This document shows, piece after piece, positions 1-10,799 of a stretch of 64,000 nucleotides of DNA. Location: assembly GCA_037783545.1 (NCBI GenBank), contig JBBELK010001235.1, positions 1-64,000 on the forward strand, read 5' to 3'. Below the pieces are notes generated by a model. It had not been told where the DNA came from, did no database searches, and saw only the letters and a list, made by a program, of their open reading frames with translations. This DNA comes from Henricia sp. BOLD:AAB3569 (taxonomy: Eukaryota; Echinodermata; Asteroidea; Spinulosida; Echinasteridae). The position numbers were made by a program, and so were the translations under genes. The first letter of the stretch is position 1. Each line of letters starts with the position of its first letter.

Positions 1-82
1 TGCATAAGACCTGACGTGTTTGTGTTGACCAGAGCCTATAAAAGACAGAAGAAAAACAAAATTATCAACAACTATAATTTAA

Positions 83-559
83 AGGCAGTATACATCATTG
101 GTGATCTCGAAAATCAGAAATGTTCACAGATTTACGCCTAACTTACACAATATAAACATGATGACCGTAGAAAACTTCCCCTGAAATGGTTTTGTCTGAA
201 GTGCTATAGTCTTTGAGAAATGAGTAAAACAATTAGTTTTCGTCTCATGAGACGAAAATTCAATTAATTTCAAGTACCATTTTGCCCCCAAACCACTTCG
301 CCCGAGTGTCATTTTGCCCCAAATCACTTCGTCCAAACACTACATCGTCCAAACACTACATCGCCCAAATACCACTTTGCCCCAAAACCACTTCGTGCAC
401 AGGCCGTGGTTTAGGGCGAAATGGTTCAGGACGAAGTGGTTTTGGGTTGAAATGACTGCAAACCTTTTTTTGACTTTTTTGGTTTTAATCATGCATATCT
501 TCAATCACACAGGGGGATAAAACTATTTGTAACAGTTTACTAATCATGTATACTATATT
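83..559. mobile_element. TTAA-flanked fold-back element, copy 1 (CGCCCCAAAACCACTTCG family)
   Basis: The ends are inverted repeats (AGGCAGTATACAT.ATTGGT against its complement near 535-559), bounded by TTAA at 79-82 and 560-563. The interior holds several partly palindromic copies of a word like GCCCCAAAACCACTTCG. A second full copy lies at 28911-29427 and an inverted, interrupted one starts at 36240. TTAA duplication is typical of Kolobok and piggyBac type transposons. There is no transposase, so it is non-autonomous. Confidence 0.7.
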
Positions 560-649
560 TTAAAAGGGAAACACCCTTCAATGAGATAACCACGTCCCAA
601 ACCCCTGCCCGGCTTGCCCCAATCAGTGTTTGTTATGACACAGGGACTG

Positions 650-900
650 CTGGGGTGTATGGCTTGCTAAGCTCACGTGATAGCCAATCCCTATCAGTGA
701 GGAACAACTGCACTACCGTGATTCGAGACCACCAGTTGGCTTCATTGCTCAATTGGTAGGGCGTCTGCACGTTGAGCAGAAGGTCCACGGTTCGAATCCC
801 GGTGGAGCCGAGTTGCTTTTCACTGCATCCAGATTTTTCCAAAGTAATGGACATCTGTCCATATTTGTATCGAATTTGATCACCCCGGCAGTCCCTGGGT
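650..900 (+). repeat. tRNA-derived short repeat (SINE-like), copy 1
   Basis: Bases 757-828 fold like a tRNA: 7-bp acceptor stem, D-arm GCTC..GGGC and a 5-bp anticodon stem around ACGTTGA, with B-box GGTTCGAATCC. The T-stem has mismatches and base 33 is not T, so it is not a working tRNA. The flanks on both sides are shared with a second copy at 16295-16510, which shows this is a dispersed repeat. Confidence 0.65.
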
Positions 901-1003
901 CACAATCCCTACAAAATAATCACTTATTCATAATAAAAATGTGTCATAAGACACATCAAATTTAGGACACCTAAATTCAGTTATGACATATGTGTCTTAA
1001 GCG

Positions 1004-1146
1004 GGCCTCCCACTGTGCGATTTTTGCCACGAATTTCCAACGATTAGGTACGATTTGGTACGATTGTGTGTACAGTCTATAGACAGTCTCTGGTAATCGT
1101 ACCAAATCGTAGGAAATTCGTGGCAAAAGTCGCACAGTGGGAGGCC
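1004..1146. mobile_element. 143-bp fold-back MITE
   Basis: The two ends are near-perfect inverted repeats of about 57 bp (GGCCTCCCACTGTGCGA then TTTTGCCACGAATTTCC). The spacer is only about 24 bases. It is flanked by CTTAAG-like sequence. It lies just downstream of the last KIAA2012 exon seen, inside what should be the next intron. Confidence 0.7.
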
Positions 1147-1204
1147 TACTTAAGACTTAAGACGGTTATCTTGCAATCCCCCTGGACAAATTGGAAACAC
1201 TCAC

Positions 1205-1509
1205 TGCGATTGCTTTTCCCATGTTCAGCTCCCCACGTTTCTCCACATTAACTGACGTGTTACTAGTCAAATCCTGTCCAGTCCTTGCTGCGGCCTCCAG
1301 CAATAACTGCTTATGCATGGCGCTCTGCAGCAGCAGTCGCTGCAAAACTTGCTGTTGTTCGTCCCGCGCCAAGTTGGCATAAGGCACGGCGTGGGGTTTG
1401 TTCTGTTCATCACGCACGACGGCCGCGATTGAACCGGGGATGTTCAACGGCATCACGGGCGTGGGGCCACATTGTCTTTCCATTTCGTAATCGTCTTCTG
1501 AAGGTCTCC
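1205..1509 (-). CDS. KIAA2012: KIAA2012 homologue, exon 5 (last one inside the window)
   Basis: This 305-bp exon has acceptor cttaccccacag|GG and donor GCA|GTGAGT. Its incoming phase matches exon 4 (G|GG, Gly). The product is polar: RPSEDDYEMERQCGPTP, then MPLNIPGSIAAVV, then a helical Gln/Leu-rich stretch (RDEQQQVLQRLLLQSAMHKQ). I do not recall a vertebrate counterpart for this exon, so its place in the gene rests on phase and strand. No further exon is evident between here and base 1, which holds repeats. Confidence 0.65.
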
Positions 1510-4500
1510 CTGTGGGGTAAGTCAAATTCGAACAGAGAATTAGAGATTTTTTATGAATTGTCCACCTTTTTCACAAATGCAACAATGTACAACAAAATTA
1601 CTTTGAATCATGTTGCACAATGTATCACAAAGTGCATTCAAAAATACATACAAAACATACTTTTTGCTGGACTATGCACAAGTTCTAGTATGTGCCACTA
1701 TAACTACCTTCAAAAGTACAAAAGGGTTAGACAACAAACACAAGTTCACTATATTTTTCCGACAGACGTGCTGAGGAATATTGCATATTCATAAATACCT
1801 CAAACAGTTTACGCATCTCTATTGGCTGAGAGCACGTCACGTGGGCAGTCTTAAACTAGCGATAATGACCAGTGAAAATGCCTGGCCGGCTGGCCCGCGT
1901 TTGTGCCCTAGTCAGCGAGTATACGGAACACGCACATGCACACAGAAACTGCACGCGCCCGAAAGCAAATTGTGCACTGTGCGTGCGCGCGCAACACGTA
2001 CGCCTGCATTACGCGTAACATGTGCGATCGAACAAAAACAACTTGAAGCACAGCTAGCAGTTGTACGAACGCGGTGTTGACACTGTGGGTGTAGGAAAGT
2101 GAATGCAAAACGACGAGCTAATTTTGGTGAGTTTTACCGATTTACACGAAAAGGTATTTATGAATAGGATTAAAAGTAGGTTTGGCCAATCTTAAGCAAC
2201 CCGTTTAAAATCAGCTAGGGGTCCTGGGCGCTGATAATTCCCTCACCTGCCGGCTCGGGCATTATCAGCGCCCAGGATCCTTAGCTGGTTTTAAACGTAT
2301 GTTTAACAACTGAAGAGGACCAATTTGAAATGCAACACCCAAGAAAGAATATAACAGCCACATATTGATAGCTTTCGACCACGTGCAACATCCGGGAATG
2401 TTTGGGTGTCACTGGCCACGAGCATACACCCACGCGCCAATTGACGCACATGATTGACATGAACATGCGTAAAATACCCACCAGCGTATTTTCATTCAAA
2501 AATGCCGCACGTGCGCGTTGCGATACGTTCCAATTATTGAGCATGTACTCAGCTTGTAAAAAATGAAAGTGTTTTTACCAGATCACGATTTAGCCTGAAC
2601 AAAGACATTTTAATCTTTCTCGACAAAACAGCCGTGGCACAACAACATAAAGCAAGGTTTAGCAACAGAGGTAAGTGCAACCAACGCGTCTTTCTTGCTC
2701 TTTTTGATGGTTAGCACTCGGGCCACGTGGGTCATGATTGTCAAATGACACCGAAAATAGTGGAAGGCGTGACGTCATCGTAAAGCAATCAATACCACAA
2801 CCAATAATGCAATTAATGTTCACAGTTTTAGTGAGGAAAGTAAACCACAGACGTTTTTACCATCATCTCAGAACAATCCATCAGAAAAAAAAGTATAATT
2901 CAAACACGGCTTTAGAGAAAGTTTTCCCAACAATAAATACAAATCAAGCAAACAATGAACAGTTAAAAATACTTGAAAGAGACGCTGTGTGATACCATAG
3001 AACATAAACAATACAAGTAATATCACAAGAATACATGGTATACACTGTAGTACTATTGACCAATATTTTGCTTACTAAACCAGTGTCTAAATCGCTCCTC
3101 ACTCAACACAGATGAACCTGCAATGAGAATATGTCAAACTGATATGTTTAAAAAAGGTCTTTCATACAGCAAGACACTTTTACAATTATAAAAGCCAAGA
3201 ATTTAGCAGATGACCGATTAAAAATTGCTTTATGCCAAAAAAATACTATCAAAAAAAACAATCACAAAAATCGAACAAAAACCAACTATTCACTCACCCG
3301 AATCAGCACTGCTAGGCCGTATTCTGTAGAACTCATAGACCACAGGGCTACCTGGGGCCATTAGCATGTTCCTAGTGACTCGGTACGGCGCTGGTAAGCT
3401 GGACAGATCGTCGTTGATGCGTCGCATGATCTTTGGTGCGAGGGCGTTCTCTTGAAACAGATTCTTGTCCAGTATGTGACCTTTAATGTAATTAAAGAAG
3501 TTGTTTCCATAAAATTAATTTTGTTCTAACCCGACAACTTTTATAGATCCCGATTGAACATAAGATAGACAATAACAAAAAATGATCTGTCTCTCTCACC
3601 ATTGTTTCTGAGAGTGTTCAGGATAGAATCATCCCAACTTCGAGACCAATTGGAGAGGTATCTTTTGGCCGAGAAGCCAGGCCGAACTTTCCTGGGAGAG
3701 CCGTGGGTGTGTTTGTTGTGGACGAAGCCAAGATAAACTGGTTCTGACGAAGAGTCCTGAAATAAAAGATAAAAGGACAAAGTGTGGTCTACTTAACCCC
3801 TTACAGACAGAGTTATAGCTACACTGGTAAAAACGGCAGTTGATGATCGCAGATGGGTCATTCTATAAATTTGGGGTCCACTTTTTCTGTCCCCGTTACA
3901 TCTGACATCTTGTAAAATGTTGTATTTTGTAAATTCAGGACATATTCTTTAAATGCCTTCTATTTCAAAGAGTGATTACATAAAATACAATTCATAAAAA
4001 CATGTTTTGAAGGCATTTTTAATGATAACAGTATGTCAGGTGTAACGGGGACAGAAAAATGTCACACGTTGGACCCCAAATTTATAGAATGACCCAAATT
4101 TTACCGGCAAACGCATTTACCGGTAAATAGCAGTTAACACAAAGTTTCTACTGAATTGCTCTATCCGGAAAATAGCTAAGCTTGTTGGCTTACCATCATG
4201 CTTCTTGAATTTGCCAAATTAAGGTCATTTGTAAGGTCAAACACAGGCATTGGATCAGTCCTTGTGCAGTCACATGTTTCCATTTTCTCATTGATTTCAA
4301 GGAGATTATTGTTTTATTAGCTTTCCTGGATAAATATACCGGCATTTTCCTTCCTCGTAAAGGAATATTGCTAGGGAAAATTCTCGCCACTATTTACTGA
4401 ACGAATAGCGGATAAGACCTGTTTTTACTGGTAAAATTTTCCCTCCTTTTCGGTATCATCCGGTAAATGGGTCTCAATAGAAACACGCCTTAAGAAGCAA

Positions 4501-6383
4501 ATTTAGTCTCTCCAAAAAGTCAGCGAAATCCAGACAAAAAAATCTGACTTTAACCTTGTTCTTTTCATTACAAAAGCAGATGAATTTTATCCTTAAAGGC
4601 CCAGGCTCGTCAGCAATACGCGCGCGCCAAATTCGTGCCACGAAATACGCAGCTCCATGCCCTTGCTATGGAGCTGCGTATTTCGTGGCACGAATTTGGC
4701 GCGTGCGCATTGCTGACGAGCCTGTGCCTTTAATTTTAAAACAGAATAGAATATCTCAAATTTCTGAAAAGGATAGTGATAATGCACTGGTATATATCAT
4801 GGTGAACAACTACATGGGAGTGCCTACATTGCTTTTGTGAGTGTGTACCTTTGCTCCATATGACAAGATTGCACTGCGTAGATCGTGGAATGTGTTCAGA
4901 TTAAGCGTGTCTTCTGCAACTAATGATTTATCATCATTCTCGGCTCGTTCCCTAGCAGTCAAGGCTAAGTCCTCCGAGTACAGCAAGAGGGCGCCCTTCC
5001 TCGTCGTAAACGTCTTGTGCGTATGGAGCTCTCTGGGAGACTCCAGATCGTCCTGGGGCCATGCTCTCTGCTGGATCGGGGGTAAGTAGTACTTGCGTCC
5101 TTGTATGTTGTGATAGTCCTTAGATGGAGAAATAAGGATATCGTGACAATTGCTTAAATTTGCCTTTTGGGGGCGTTTCAAAATAATATGAAATATCTCT
5201 CAACCTGAGGGTCAAAATTTCAAGTGACCTGAAATAATCATATCCCCAAAATTATACTTTTTGTAAGAAATTAACTGAAGATGGCTTTTAAGACTTGTGT
5301 TGGATGGCGTAGTGGTAGAGCGCCCGTCTCCCAACTCACAGGTCGTGGGTTCAAGTCCCGGCAGGGTCACCCTCAGTTCACCCAGCTGTGAATAATCATA
5401 TCTCCAAAATTATACTTTTTGTAAGAAATTAACTGAAGATGGCTTTTAAGACGTGTGTTGGATGGCCTAGTGGTAGAGCACCCGTCTCCCAACTCACAGG
5501 TCGTGGGTTCAAGTCCCGGCCGGGTCACCCTCAGTTCACCCAGCTGTGAATGGGTAGCTAGTTAATCAAGACCAAGCAATGGTACAGGCGGCGGAAAAAG
5601 AACTGGCCACCCTACTCCATTGTGCCGAGGCTCCTTGGATGAGTACATGTATGCGACTACCTTTACCTTTTAATAAAATTACCTTTTAATAAAAAACGTG
5701 TTTTTTTTACTATTCACTTAAAAAAGAACCTTGCATGGATTTTAAAGGTTTTTAGAAACACCAATGCATCTATGTAACTGAATTTTTTGCAGACTAGTCT
5801 AGGTTAGCAACATTCGTCTTTAGATATGTAAATGCCATTATTCAGGAATCTATAAAAAGTGCAAATGACGTAATGTGCATTTAATCCAATTAAATGTGCA
5901 CAAGCTTTAAAGCCCAAATACATCATTTGCAGTTACCCAAAATGTTACTTCACAAATTGACTTGACAGTGTTGATAGCAATAGTAACAAATACCACATGA
6001 TTTTTTCCCGTGAAAATGCTACCTTTGTAGGAGAATTTGCCAAGTAAATTTATTTTTAAAATGTCTGCAGACAACTTGTTTTCTGAAGTATAAAATACTA
6101 AATCTATGTGGCTGAAATTTCTACAAGGCAGTTTATCAACATTATTCTTTTGTAATGCGGTTTGTTCTTGTTTTTAAGTTTTCCAATCATGTATTCTATC
6201 TTTAAAATGGCATGAAGATTCTACATTCTTTCTCTCCCCAACCCCAACCCCCTCCACTCCCCCCCAAAAAGGGGGTCTTACCTCAGGTTCAAGGGACACT
6301 TCTAGCTTTTTGTGGCCTCGACAAACTTTCTCTTCTCCAATTCCACGAGCCAACAAGGACAGCCCTGTGTTGGCAACTGCCAT
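1205..6383 (-). CDS. KIAA2012: KIAA2012 homologue, 5' (N-terminal) part, five coding exons
   Basis: Seen: exons 6383-6282, 5118-4849, 3756-3600, 3480-3298 and 1509-1205 sum to 1017 nt (339 codons) with no stop. All junctions obey GT-AG and the phases agree (0, 0, 1, 1, then 0 at the last donor). Family knowledge, recalled from the human protein: the N-terminus carries a KLEV..EPEDY segment, then KTF.TRKGAL.LYSE, then L.AIL.YG, then PG.SAKRYL, then a GYIKDS region. The same blocks occur here in the same order at about residues 27-36, 75-88, 113-121 and 152-160, followed by GHILDKNLF. KIAA2012 has no established biochemical role; its C-terminal coiled-coil region (DUF4670) would lie beyond the left edge. 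ATG at 6383 is the first in-frame start. A role in cilia or sperm would be inference only. Confidence 0.82.
2202..2297. repeat. 96-bp palindrome
   Basis: Arms starting CGTTTAAAATCAGCTA and containing CCTGGGCGCTGATAAT are mirrored on the other side of a short GC-rich loop. It lies in the intron between KIAA2012 exons 4 and 5. It is probably a small fold-back element; no target duplication was found. Confidence 0.6.
3298..3480 (-). CDS. KIAA2012: KIAA2012 homologue, exon 4
   Basis: This 183-bp exon enters with two bases completing Gly (NNG) and leaves with one (TCG G|GTGAGT). It encodes HILDKNLFQENALAPKIM, then LSSLPAPYRVTRNML, then VVYEFYRIRPSSADS. It aligns in order with the vertebrate segment that runs from GYIKDS to DLSGVPPKYHLLPV. 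Conservation is weaker than in exons 2 and 3, but phase and order fit. Confidence 0.78.
3600..3756 (-). CDS. KIAA2012: KIAA2012 homologue, exon 3
   Basis: This 157-bp exon enters in phase 0 and leaves with one base (AAT G|GTGAGA). The acceptor is tttatttcag|GAC. The conserved word is KVRPGFSAKRYLSNWSRSW, equivalent to the vertebrate QPGYSAKRYL..LL.TW. The run of aromatic and basic residues is compact, and the exon ends NTLRNNG, continuing into exon 4 across a 119-bp intron, the shortest of this gene seen here. Confidence 0.83.
3855..4095. mobile_element. Fold-back element with GGGTCATTC ends (copy A)
   Basis: The termini GGGTCATTCTATAAATTT and its complement bound a 241-bp unit; a second inverted word (TCTGTCCCCGTTACA) lies inside each arm. 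A longer relative with GGGTCATTCC ends is at 18832-19414. Its right edge directly abuts the 4096-4490 repeat. It sits in KIAA2012 intron 2. Confidence 0.65.
4096..4490 (-). repeat. ACCGGTAAA / AATAGAAACACGC repeat, copy 1
   Basis: It contains repeated ACCGGTAAAT words and ends AATAGAAACACGCC. It is an inverted, diverged copy of 59480-59911: the stretch TTTACCGGTAAATAGC followed by AAAGTTTCTACTGA is shared. The outer end is missing where the fold-back at 3855-4095 adjoins. It is non-coding. Confidence 0.5.
4597..4729. mobile_element. TTAA-flanked palindromic MITE, copy 1
   Basis: A 133-bp, nearly perfect palindrome (AGGCCCAGGCTCGTCAGCAA at one end, its complement at the other) with TTAA on both sides (4593-4596 and 4730-4733). 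A copy of the same length class is at 43378-43506, and a degraded third copy ends at 34739. It lies in KIAA2012 intron 2. Confidence 0.8.
4849..5118 (-). CDS. KIAA2012: KIAA2012 homologue, exon 2
   Basis: This 270-bp exon is 90 codons, phase 0 at both ends. The acceptor is ctccatctaag|GAC and the donor AAG|GTACAC. It begins DYHNIQGRKYYLPP and carries HKTFTTRKGALLLYSEDLAL and then LRSAILSYGAK. These correspond to the best-conserved N-terminal block of the vertebrate protein (KTFSTRKGAL.LYSE and LKEAILAYG). The middle is charged and probably not conserved. This exon is the strongest single piece of evidence for the gene's identity. Confidence 0.85.
5231..5555 (+). repeat. 158-bp tandem duplication carrying a tRNA-like sequence
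   Basis: Two adjacent copies, about 158 bp apart, each begin near AAAATTATACTTTTTGTAAG and end with GGGTTCAAGTCCCGGC. Each holds GGATGGCGTAGTGGTAGAGC, resembling a tRNA A-box, and a B-box (GGTTCAAGTCC). The copies differ at few positions, so the duplication is fairly recent. It lies in KIAA2012 intron 1. It is not a credible functional tRNA because the acceptor stem does not pair. Confidence 0.6.
5910..6195 (+). repeat. Dispersed repeat, uninterrupted copy
   Basis: It shares CATTTGCAGTTACCCAAAA, then GTTGATAGCAAT.GTAACAAAT, then ATGTGGCTGAAATTTCTAC with 39600-39868 plus 40713-40812. A third copy is at 50182-50300 plus 50541-50640. Here the word ATCTATGTGG is intact, whereas the 39.6-kb copy is split at that point by another element. 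It overlaps the end of KIAA2012 intron 1. Confidence 0.6.
6282..6383 (-). CDS. KIAA2012: KIAA2012 homologue, first coding exon
   Basis: This exon has 34 codons from the ATG at 6383 to the donor GAG|GTAAGA at 6281. The product starts MAVANTGLSLLARG, close to the vertebrate start with its LSLLSRG word, and ends with KLEVSLEPE. The vertebrate KLEV..EPEDY block is thus split by the intron exactly before DY. The exon ends in phase 0. No signal peptide or membrane segment is evident. Part of the 5' UTR may be in a separate upstream exon, since a plausible acceptor (ggctag) lies about 25 bases before the ATG. Confidence 0.8.
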
Positions 6384-6900
6384 TGCTGGGTCAGTGCATC
6401 ATTTTCTAGCCTTCGGTATTGATGTCAATGGTCACATCCAACTCATGAAGGCGTTTGTGTCATCCTATTACTAGTCTGAAAAGAGATTGTAAATATGCAC
6501 GTTGGTGTACATACAATGGAAAATCAACACACAAGTTGAAAATCAACACGCTCAGATTGCACGTGCGTGGCACCTTCACCGGCCGCCATTATTGAACTGG
6601 CATCGCTAGTGTAGCGTCCCTCAAGCGCACCCGCTATTGTCTAATCAAGTCGCAGTCAGCATGTGACGTGAGCGAATGCCCAAGCACAGTTTTATTATGC
6701 GTGCGCAATTTTATTCAGCACCTCAGTGTGAATTCTGTTTACTGGTCGCCACTGAGACAGCCTATGGAAAGGGCAGAAAAAGTTTAAGTATTTTCAAGGA
6801 AATTGTTGCACGTTTTTCACTCCTAAAAATCACTTCCTTTTAAAATATTAACATGCTGTGGTGGTTATTATTAAGTTATTATATGGAAAATAAGTGGCGA
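6384..6900 (-). other. Probable 5' flank of the KIAA2012 homologue
   Basis: No recognised coding exon. Bases 6550-6700 are richer in CpG than the surroundings and contain, read on the minus strand, AATAATGGCGGCCGG, a start-like context. This could be an upstream first exon or promoter, but no TATA box or certain start site can be named. Confidence 0.3.
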
Positions 6901-6969
6901 CCAGTAAACGGAATTCTTTCCAGTAGGCCTACCTCCAGCTTGAAATTTGCGCGCGCAGGTTTTAAATCT

Positions 6970-7366
6970 GGGCTGCGTTCCAAACACGCGAACGTTTGCA
7001 AACGTTGGCCAACAATTCGAGTGGAACGAATTGTGCGCCACCAACGTTCGCCAACGTTGGCCAACAAACTTTTGAGTTGTTCGCGATGTTCGCGAGGCAT
7101 TTCAAAATGGCACACGCGACATAAAAGACGACTGACGATGGTTTGCAAACTGGAAAATAACAAATAAATTGCACCTTTCGTGGTTTTCTCCCTTATCGCT
7201 GGCGATACACAATCAATAGCAACGTGTCACATTCAACGTCGGTACGATTGTTGTGACTGTGCTGTGGGCGCCGCCATCTTGACAATGTATTTTGGCAAAC
7301 AATCCATTCCACATGAGCAAACGCCGCCAACGTTAACAAACCGTTCGCGTGTTTGGAACGCAGCCC
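6970..7366. mobile_element. Fold-back element with GGGCTGCGTTCCAAACACGC ends
   Basis: 25-bp perfect terminal inverted repeats at 6970-6994 and 7342-7366. The interior repeats words such as AACGTTGGCCAACA in both orientations. No coding capacity is recognised, and no clear target duplication was found. Confidence 0.65.
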
Positions 7367-7894
7367 TGCTTGCACAATTTTAAAAATTGCGTGTGCATGA
7401 AGATTGCGCCCAACATTCACACGTATTAAGCCACCACACTACTGTTGCAAGCATGGCAAGAGGATGTACTGTGACTGTGACTGTGTGAGTGACAGACAAA
7501 TCATCAGTTTGAGTTTTAATAGTTAGAACGGCAATGTACACATATAATAAGCATTAAATTACTTGGATAAAGCGGAGCAATTCTTACCTATCGGATTTTG
7601 TCGTTTTCTTCAGCGATCCATGCGAATAAACCAAACAATTCATGTCATTTTTGCACTTCTTTTGAACGTAGATTTTATTTCGATGTCGCCATGTTGTTTA
7701 GTCACGTGATGAGGGTGGTTGCTGTGGCGCTAGTGCATGTGACGTACGTACAGTGCACATGGTGGCGCTCTCAACGGTACCTGCTACATACTCAGGCTGT
7801 AGCCGGATTGTTTATTCAAGACGTACCCAATACCCATATCATTTGCCTTCTGGTGTACTGGCGTACTTCATTTCACATGCACACTTACCACCCA

Positions 7895-8060
7895 ATTGAC
7901 CAGACTAAATTGTTGTTGCTATATGGTGCATGCGGCAGCTGTTGTGAAGTACAGGATCAATACAATGTTCACCGTAGGGGAGAATGGCATAAAGCAACCA
8001 GACGACTGGTTGCAACTTGCAAGGCAATGGCGTGCATCACGTAGCAACAGCAGAGTGGAT
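7895..8060 (+). repeat. Dispersed repeat, inverted partner of 11990-12175
   Basis: It shares GTACAG.ATCAATAC..TGTTCAC and GAGAATGGCATAAAG.AACCAG with the complement of 11990-12175. The similarity covers about 165 bp and includes differences, so it is an old dispersed repeat and not a recent inversion. Confidence 0.5.
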
Positions 8061-8619
8061 TGTCTAAACTGCAAATTATGCAAATATTACACGCAAAATG
8101 CCAATTTGGACACAGCCTTGCTCATGGCTAGGCTGTACTTCCCATAACCACTTTTCGTATAAAATGCAAGGTGTTGACATGAGATTTGGGCGGGCGGAGC
8201 AAGCTAGCGCTAGCTCCGGAGCTATCTTTGGAGATAGCTCCTCGTCTGAACGACATATAAGGCTCTTTGGAGTCGCCCGACTTTGGCTAACTCCTCAGTA
8301 ATACCCAATTAAAATACTCCTACACTGCGGAGGTCATTTTTGGTCGTCACCTTATGATCTCCGAACGCCCACAAGCCTTTGTCGGCGTGTCGGATTTCCC
8401 GGTACAGTATACATATAAATTCGAGCAACTTCATGAAATTTGGCACGTGAATATCGTTTACAAGACCATTAAAGGAACACACCTTCTTTGTTGGGCTATT
8501 TTGGGCTCGAAATAGACCCATACATTATTCTGAAGCGCATTAGAGAGTAAATTAGATATATCCTGAAAAGACGCCGTCAAATTTAGCCGTTTTTGAGCAC
8601 TTTTGAAAAATCCAATGTC

Positions 8620-8662
8620 ACGTGACTTTTCGGAACCAAATTCTGGTTCCGAAAAGTCACGT
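8620..8662. repeat. 19-bp arm perfect hairpin
   Basis: ACGTGACTTTTCGGAACCA and its exact complement are separated by five bases. The region 8160-9200 around it has no recognised gene; a 130-codon minus frame at 9131-8739 has no family I know and is probably chance. Confidence 0.45.
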
Positions 8663-9399
8663 TAGTTGTATTTCCAGCCGTATAAAGGTTTGTTACTGCA
8701 GAACTGCACCAAATTCAACTCTGATTTCCCCCAAATATTTATAAGTAATTGACAAAAGAGAGACTATTTATACAGGTATGAAACAAAGTTAAACATAAGT
8801 ATGAAAATTCGAACATAATTGTTTGTTTCGAGAGTCCGGAGAACGGGAGCGAGCGCGTGCTACGGCAGGCTACCGTGGAGTGTAGTGATTTGCCCCGCGC
8901 AGCATGCACGGCAAATATGAGTGCACACACACGTACGTAGGCGTGTTGCTTCGTTGCACGTACGTTCGTGAAGAAAAAAACATGATGCGAACTCCTCAAC
9001 AAGAAAACGGAAATTCCTATTCGGTCGTCCGGGCTGTCCAGTGAAATCGTGAGCAGAAAATTTGAGATATCCTGAGCAGGAGAAGAGCGAAACGTTTGTG
9101 CCAAAGTCGTGAGGCTCTCGCCTAGTTGCAACGGCTGGTAAAGCGTATAACCCGTCTTTTGGCCGTCTTTGTTATTTTTGCACTTCTTTAGTAAATTACG
9201 GAATATTTTGATGAATTTTTTTTTGCAACGACCATCAAAAAGGTGTTGTCAATGCTGCTACATCACTAAATCATGTAAACAGTAGGCAGGTGTGTACCTT
9301 TATTAAGGAGGTTGCTTCTGTACTCTCCCAAAGAGAAACATTTCAATTCTTACTCAGAACAGAAGTTTGTTGAATACAGTTAACTTTAATTGTAGGTAG

Positions 9400-10035
9400 C
9401 AAGGCAATAATCGACCAATCACTCTGCAGCTTTCGAGATAGACTGTTCCTTCAGTGATTTCGTCCAGGTCCAAGATGGACAGTGATCCCCACAGCAATGA
9501 AATGTTACATTTCCTGATTCTGGGAGAAAACCATTTTTTAAGGTTTTTAACCAGACTGCGTGATGAGATGAGCTGACTTCGGGGGTTGCCCGCGCGTCTC
9601 TCAATCCCTCGATTGGTTCAGCATAGGTAAAACAGTAGGTCGCGGGTTCGAAACCAGCCGAGCCTTTTGAATGAAGCATTAAATGGTTAAAATGTTCAGC
9701 TGACGTCCGGAAAGGCAAGGAATGTAATTCCATTTGGAAAAAATATGGCTTGTTTTTCTTTGGCAGACCAAAAGTATAACGTCTGACGGTGGCTCTAGTG
9801 TTCACACGAAGATATCTCCAAACTTGGGATGAGAGAAAACAAGCTTTACGACTTTTCTCCCATCCCAAGTTTGGTTGTTTCATTTCTACGGCGATGAGGC
9901 ACCATACCCGGGGCGCCATACCAGATGTTTCGTTTGCAGATGTCTGATGAAATATTCGAATCCAGAGCAAGGCTGACTCGCCATATATCCATGTCATATA
10001 GGGGGAAAAATCTCCACGTTCATAGAAATACACCA
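9400..10035. repeat. Composite repeat with tRNA-like segment and hairpin
   Basis: A 204-codon open frame on the minus strand spans this region but looks repeat-derived. It includes a degenerate tRNA-like stretch at 9600-9665 with B-box GGGTTCGAAACC and, at 9818-9874, a hairpin of CCAAACTTGGGATGAGAG arms. The word CATCCCAAGTTTGG recurs next to the tRNA-like copies at 21630 and 44560. Confidence 0.45.
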
Positions 10036-10799
10036 GTATGGGACTTGTTATGAATGCCCGCCAAATCTTTGGAGGTATTATATGACGCCATTCAGCATAT
10101 AACTCACGGGGGTTTCGTCGAATATTGTATGTGAGATACTGGGGGAAAACTGTTTACAGTTGACATGTGCATGTATAACAAAACAACCACTTTACCATCT
10201 CTGGTACGGTTATTATATCTTAAGATGTCAGCAAAAAAGACTCTGGAGTCAGGTTTGGATACCGCCCTCGTAGTCGAAAAAAATTATAAACCTACAAAAG
10301 TCAGGTCTGTAAATATTCACGGCTCCCTTTGCCAGTTTTTAAGCCTAGTGCCCCTTGACCTATACTCTTTGTAGGTACGTGCCGGTTCTCCTATAAGTCG
10401 CGACCTCTCTTATTGCGACTCGCATAGAATTTAGAAGAAGCGCGGAACATACACACATCAAGAACAAAAAGGACCCGACCTCCCGTTAAAAGCACATCTT
10501 CCGGTGTCATTTATCACCACACATACCGCCGAACAGCAGGGAGGTATAAGAACTCCGTGTCAGGGAAATTAAAATCGTGACCCATTTATTTACAGGGGAA
10601 AGCGAAAGATTTACTGGTGAGATAACAGCGTAATTAGACTGACTATAAATGACTGATTTTGAGCACGGGAGCACGCTGACTCACTTGCTACGTGACTGCA
10701 GATCGCCACTTTTAGGATCGACCAAATCGGAATCCATTTAGGGCGAAGATCATTCTGTGCATGCAAAGGCGCTCCCCTAACAAAATGACCTCCTGATCC

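Noticed and set aside
124-520. CRISPR-like or regulatory array of CGCCCCAAAACCACTTCG words
   Set aside because: Words are irregular, in both orientations, and lie inside a TTAA-flanked transposon found at three places.
757-828. A tRNA gene
   Set aside because: The T-stem has mismatches, base 33 of the loop is not T, and flanks are shared with another copy at 16.4 kb, so it is a tRNA-derived repeat.
7598-8044. 148-codon plus-strand gene
   Set aside because: Overlaps a dispersed repeat (7895-8060) and has no motif or splice context.
8739-9131. 130-codon minus-strand gene
   Set aside because: No recognisable family, low-complexity composition and no supporting neighbours.
9419-10033. 204-codon minus-strand gene
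   Set aside because: The frame runs through a palindrome and a tRNA-like repeat whose words recur elsewhere; no protein family.
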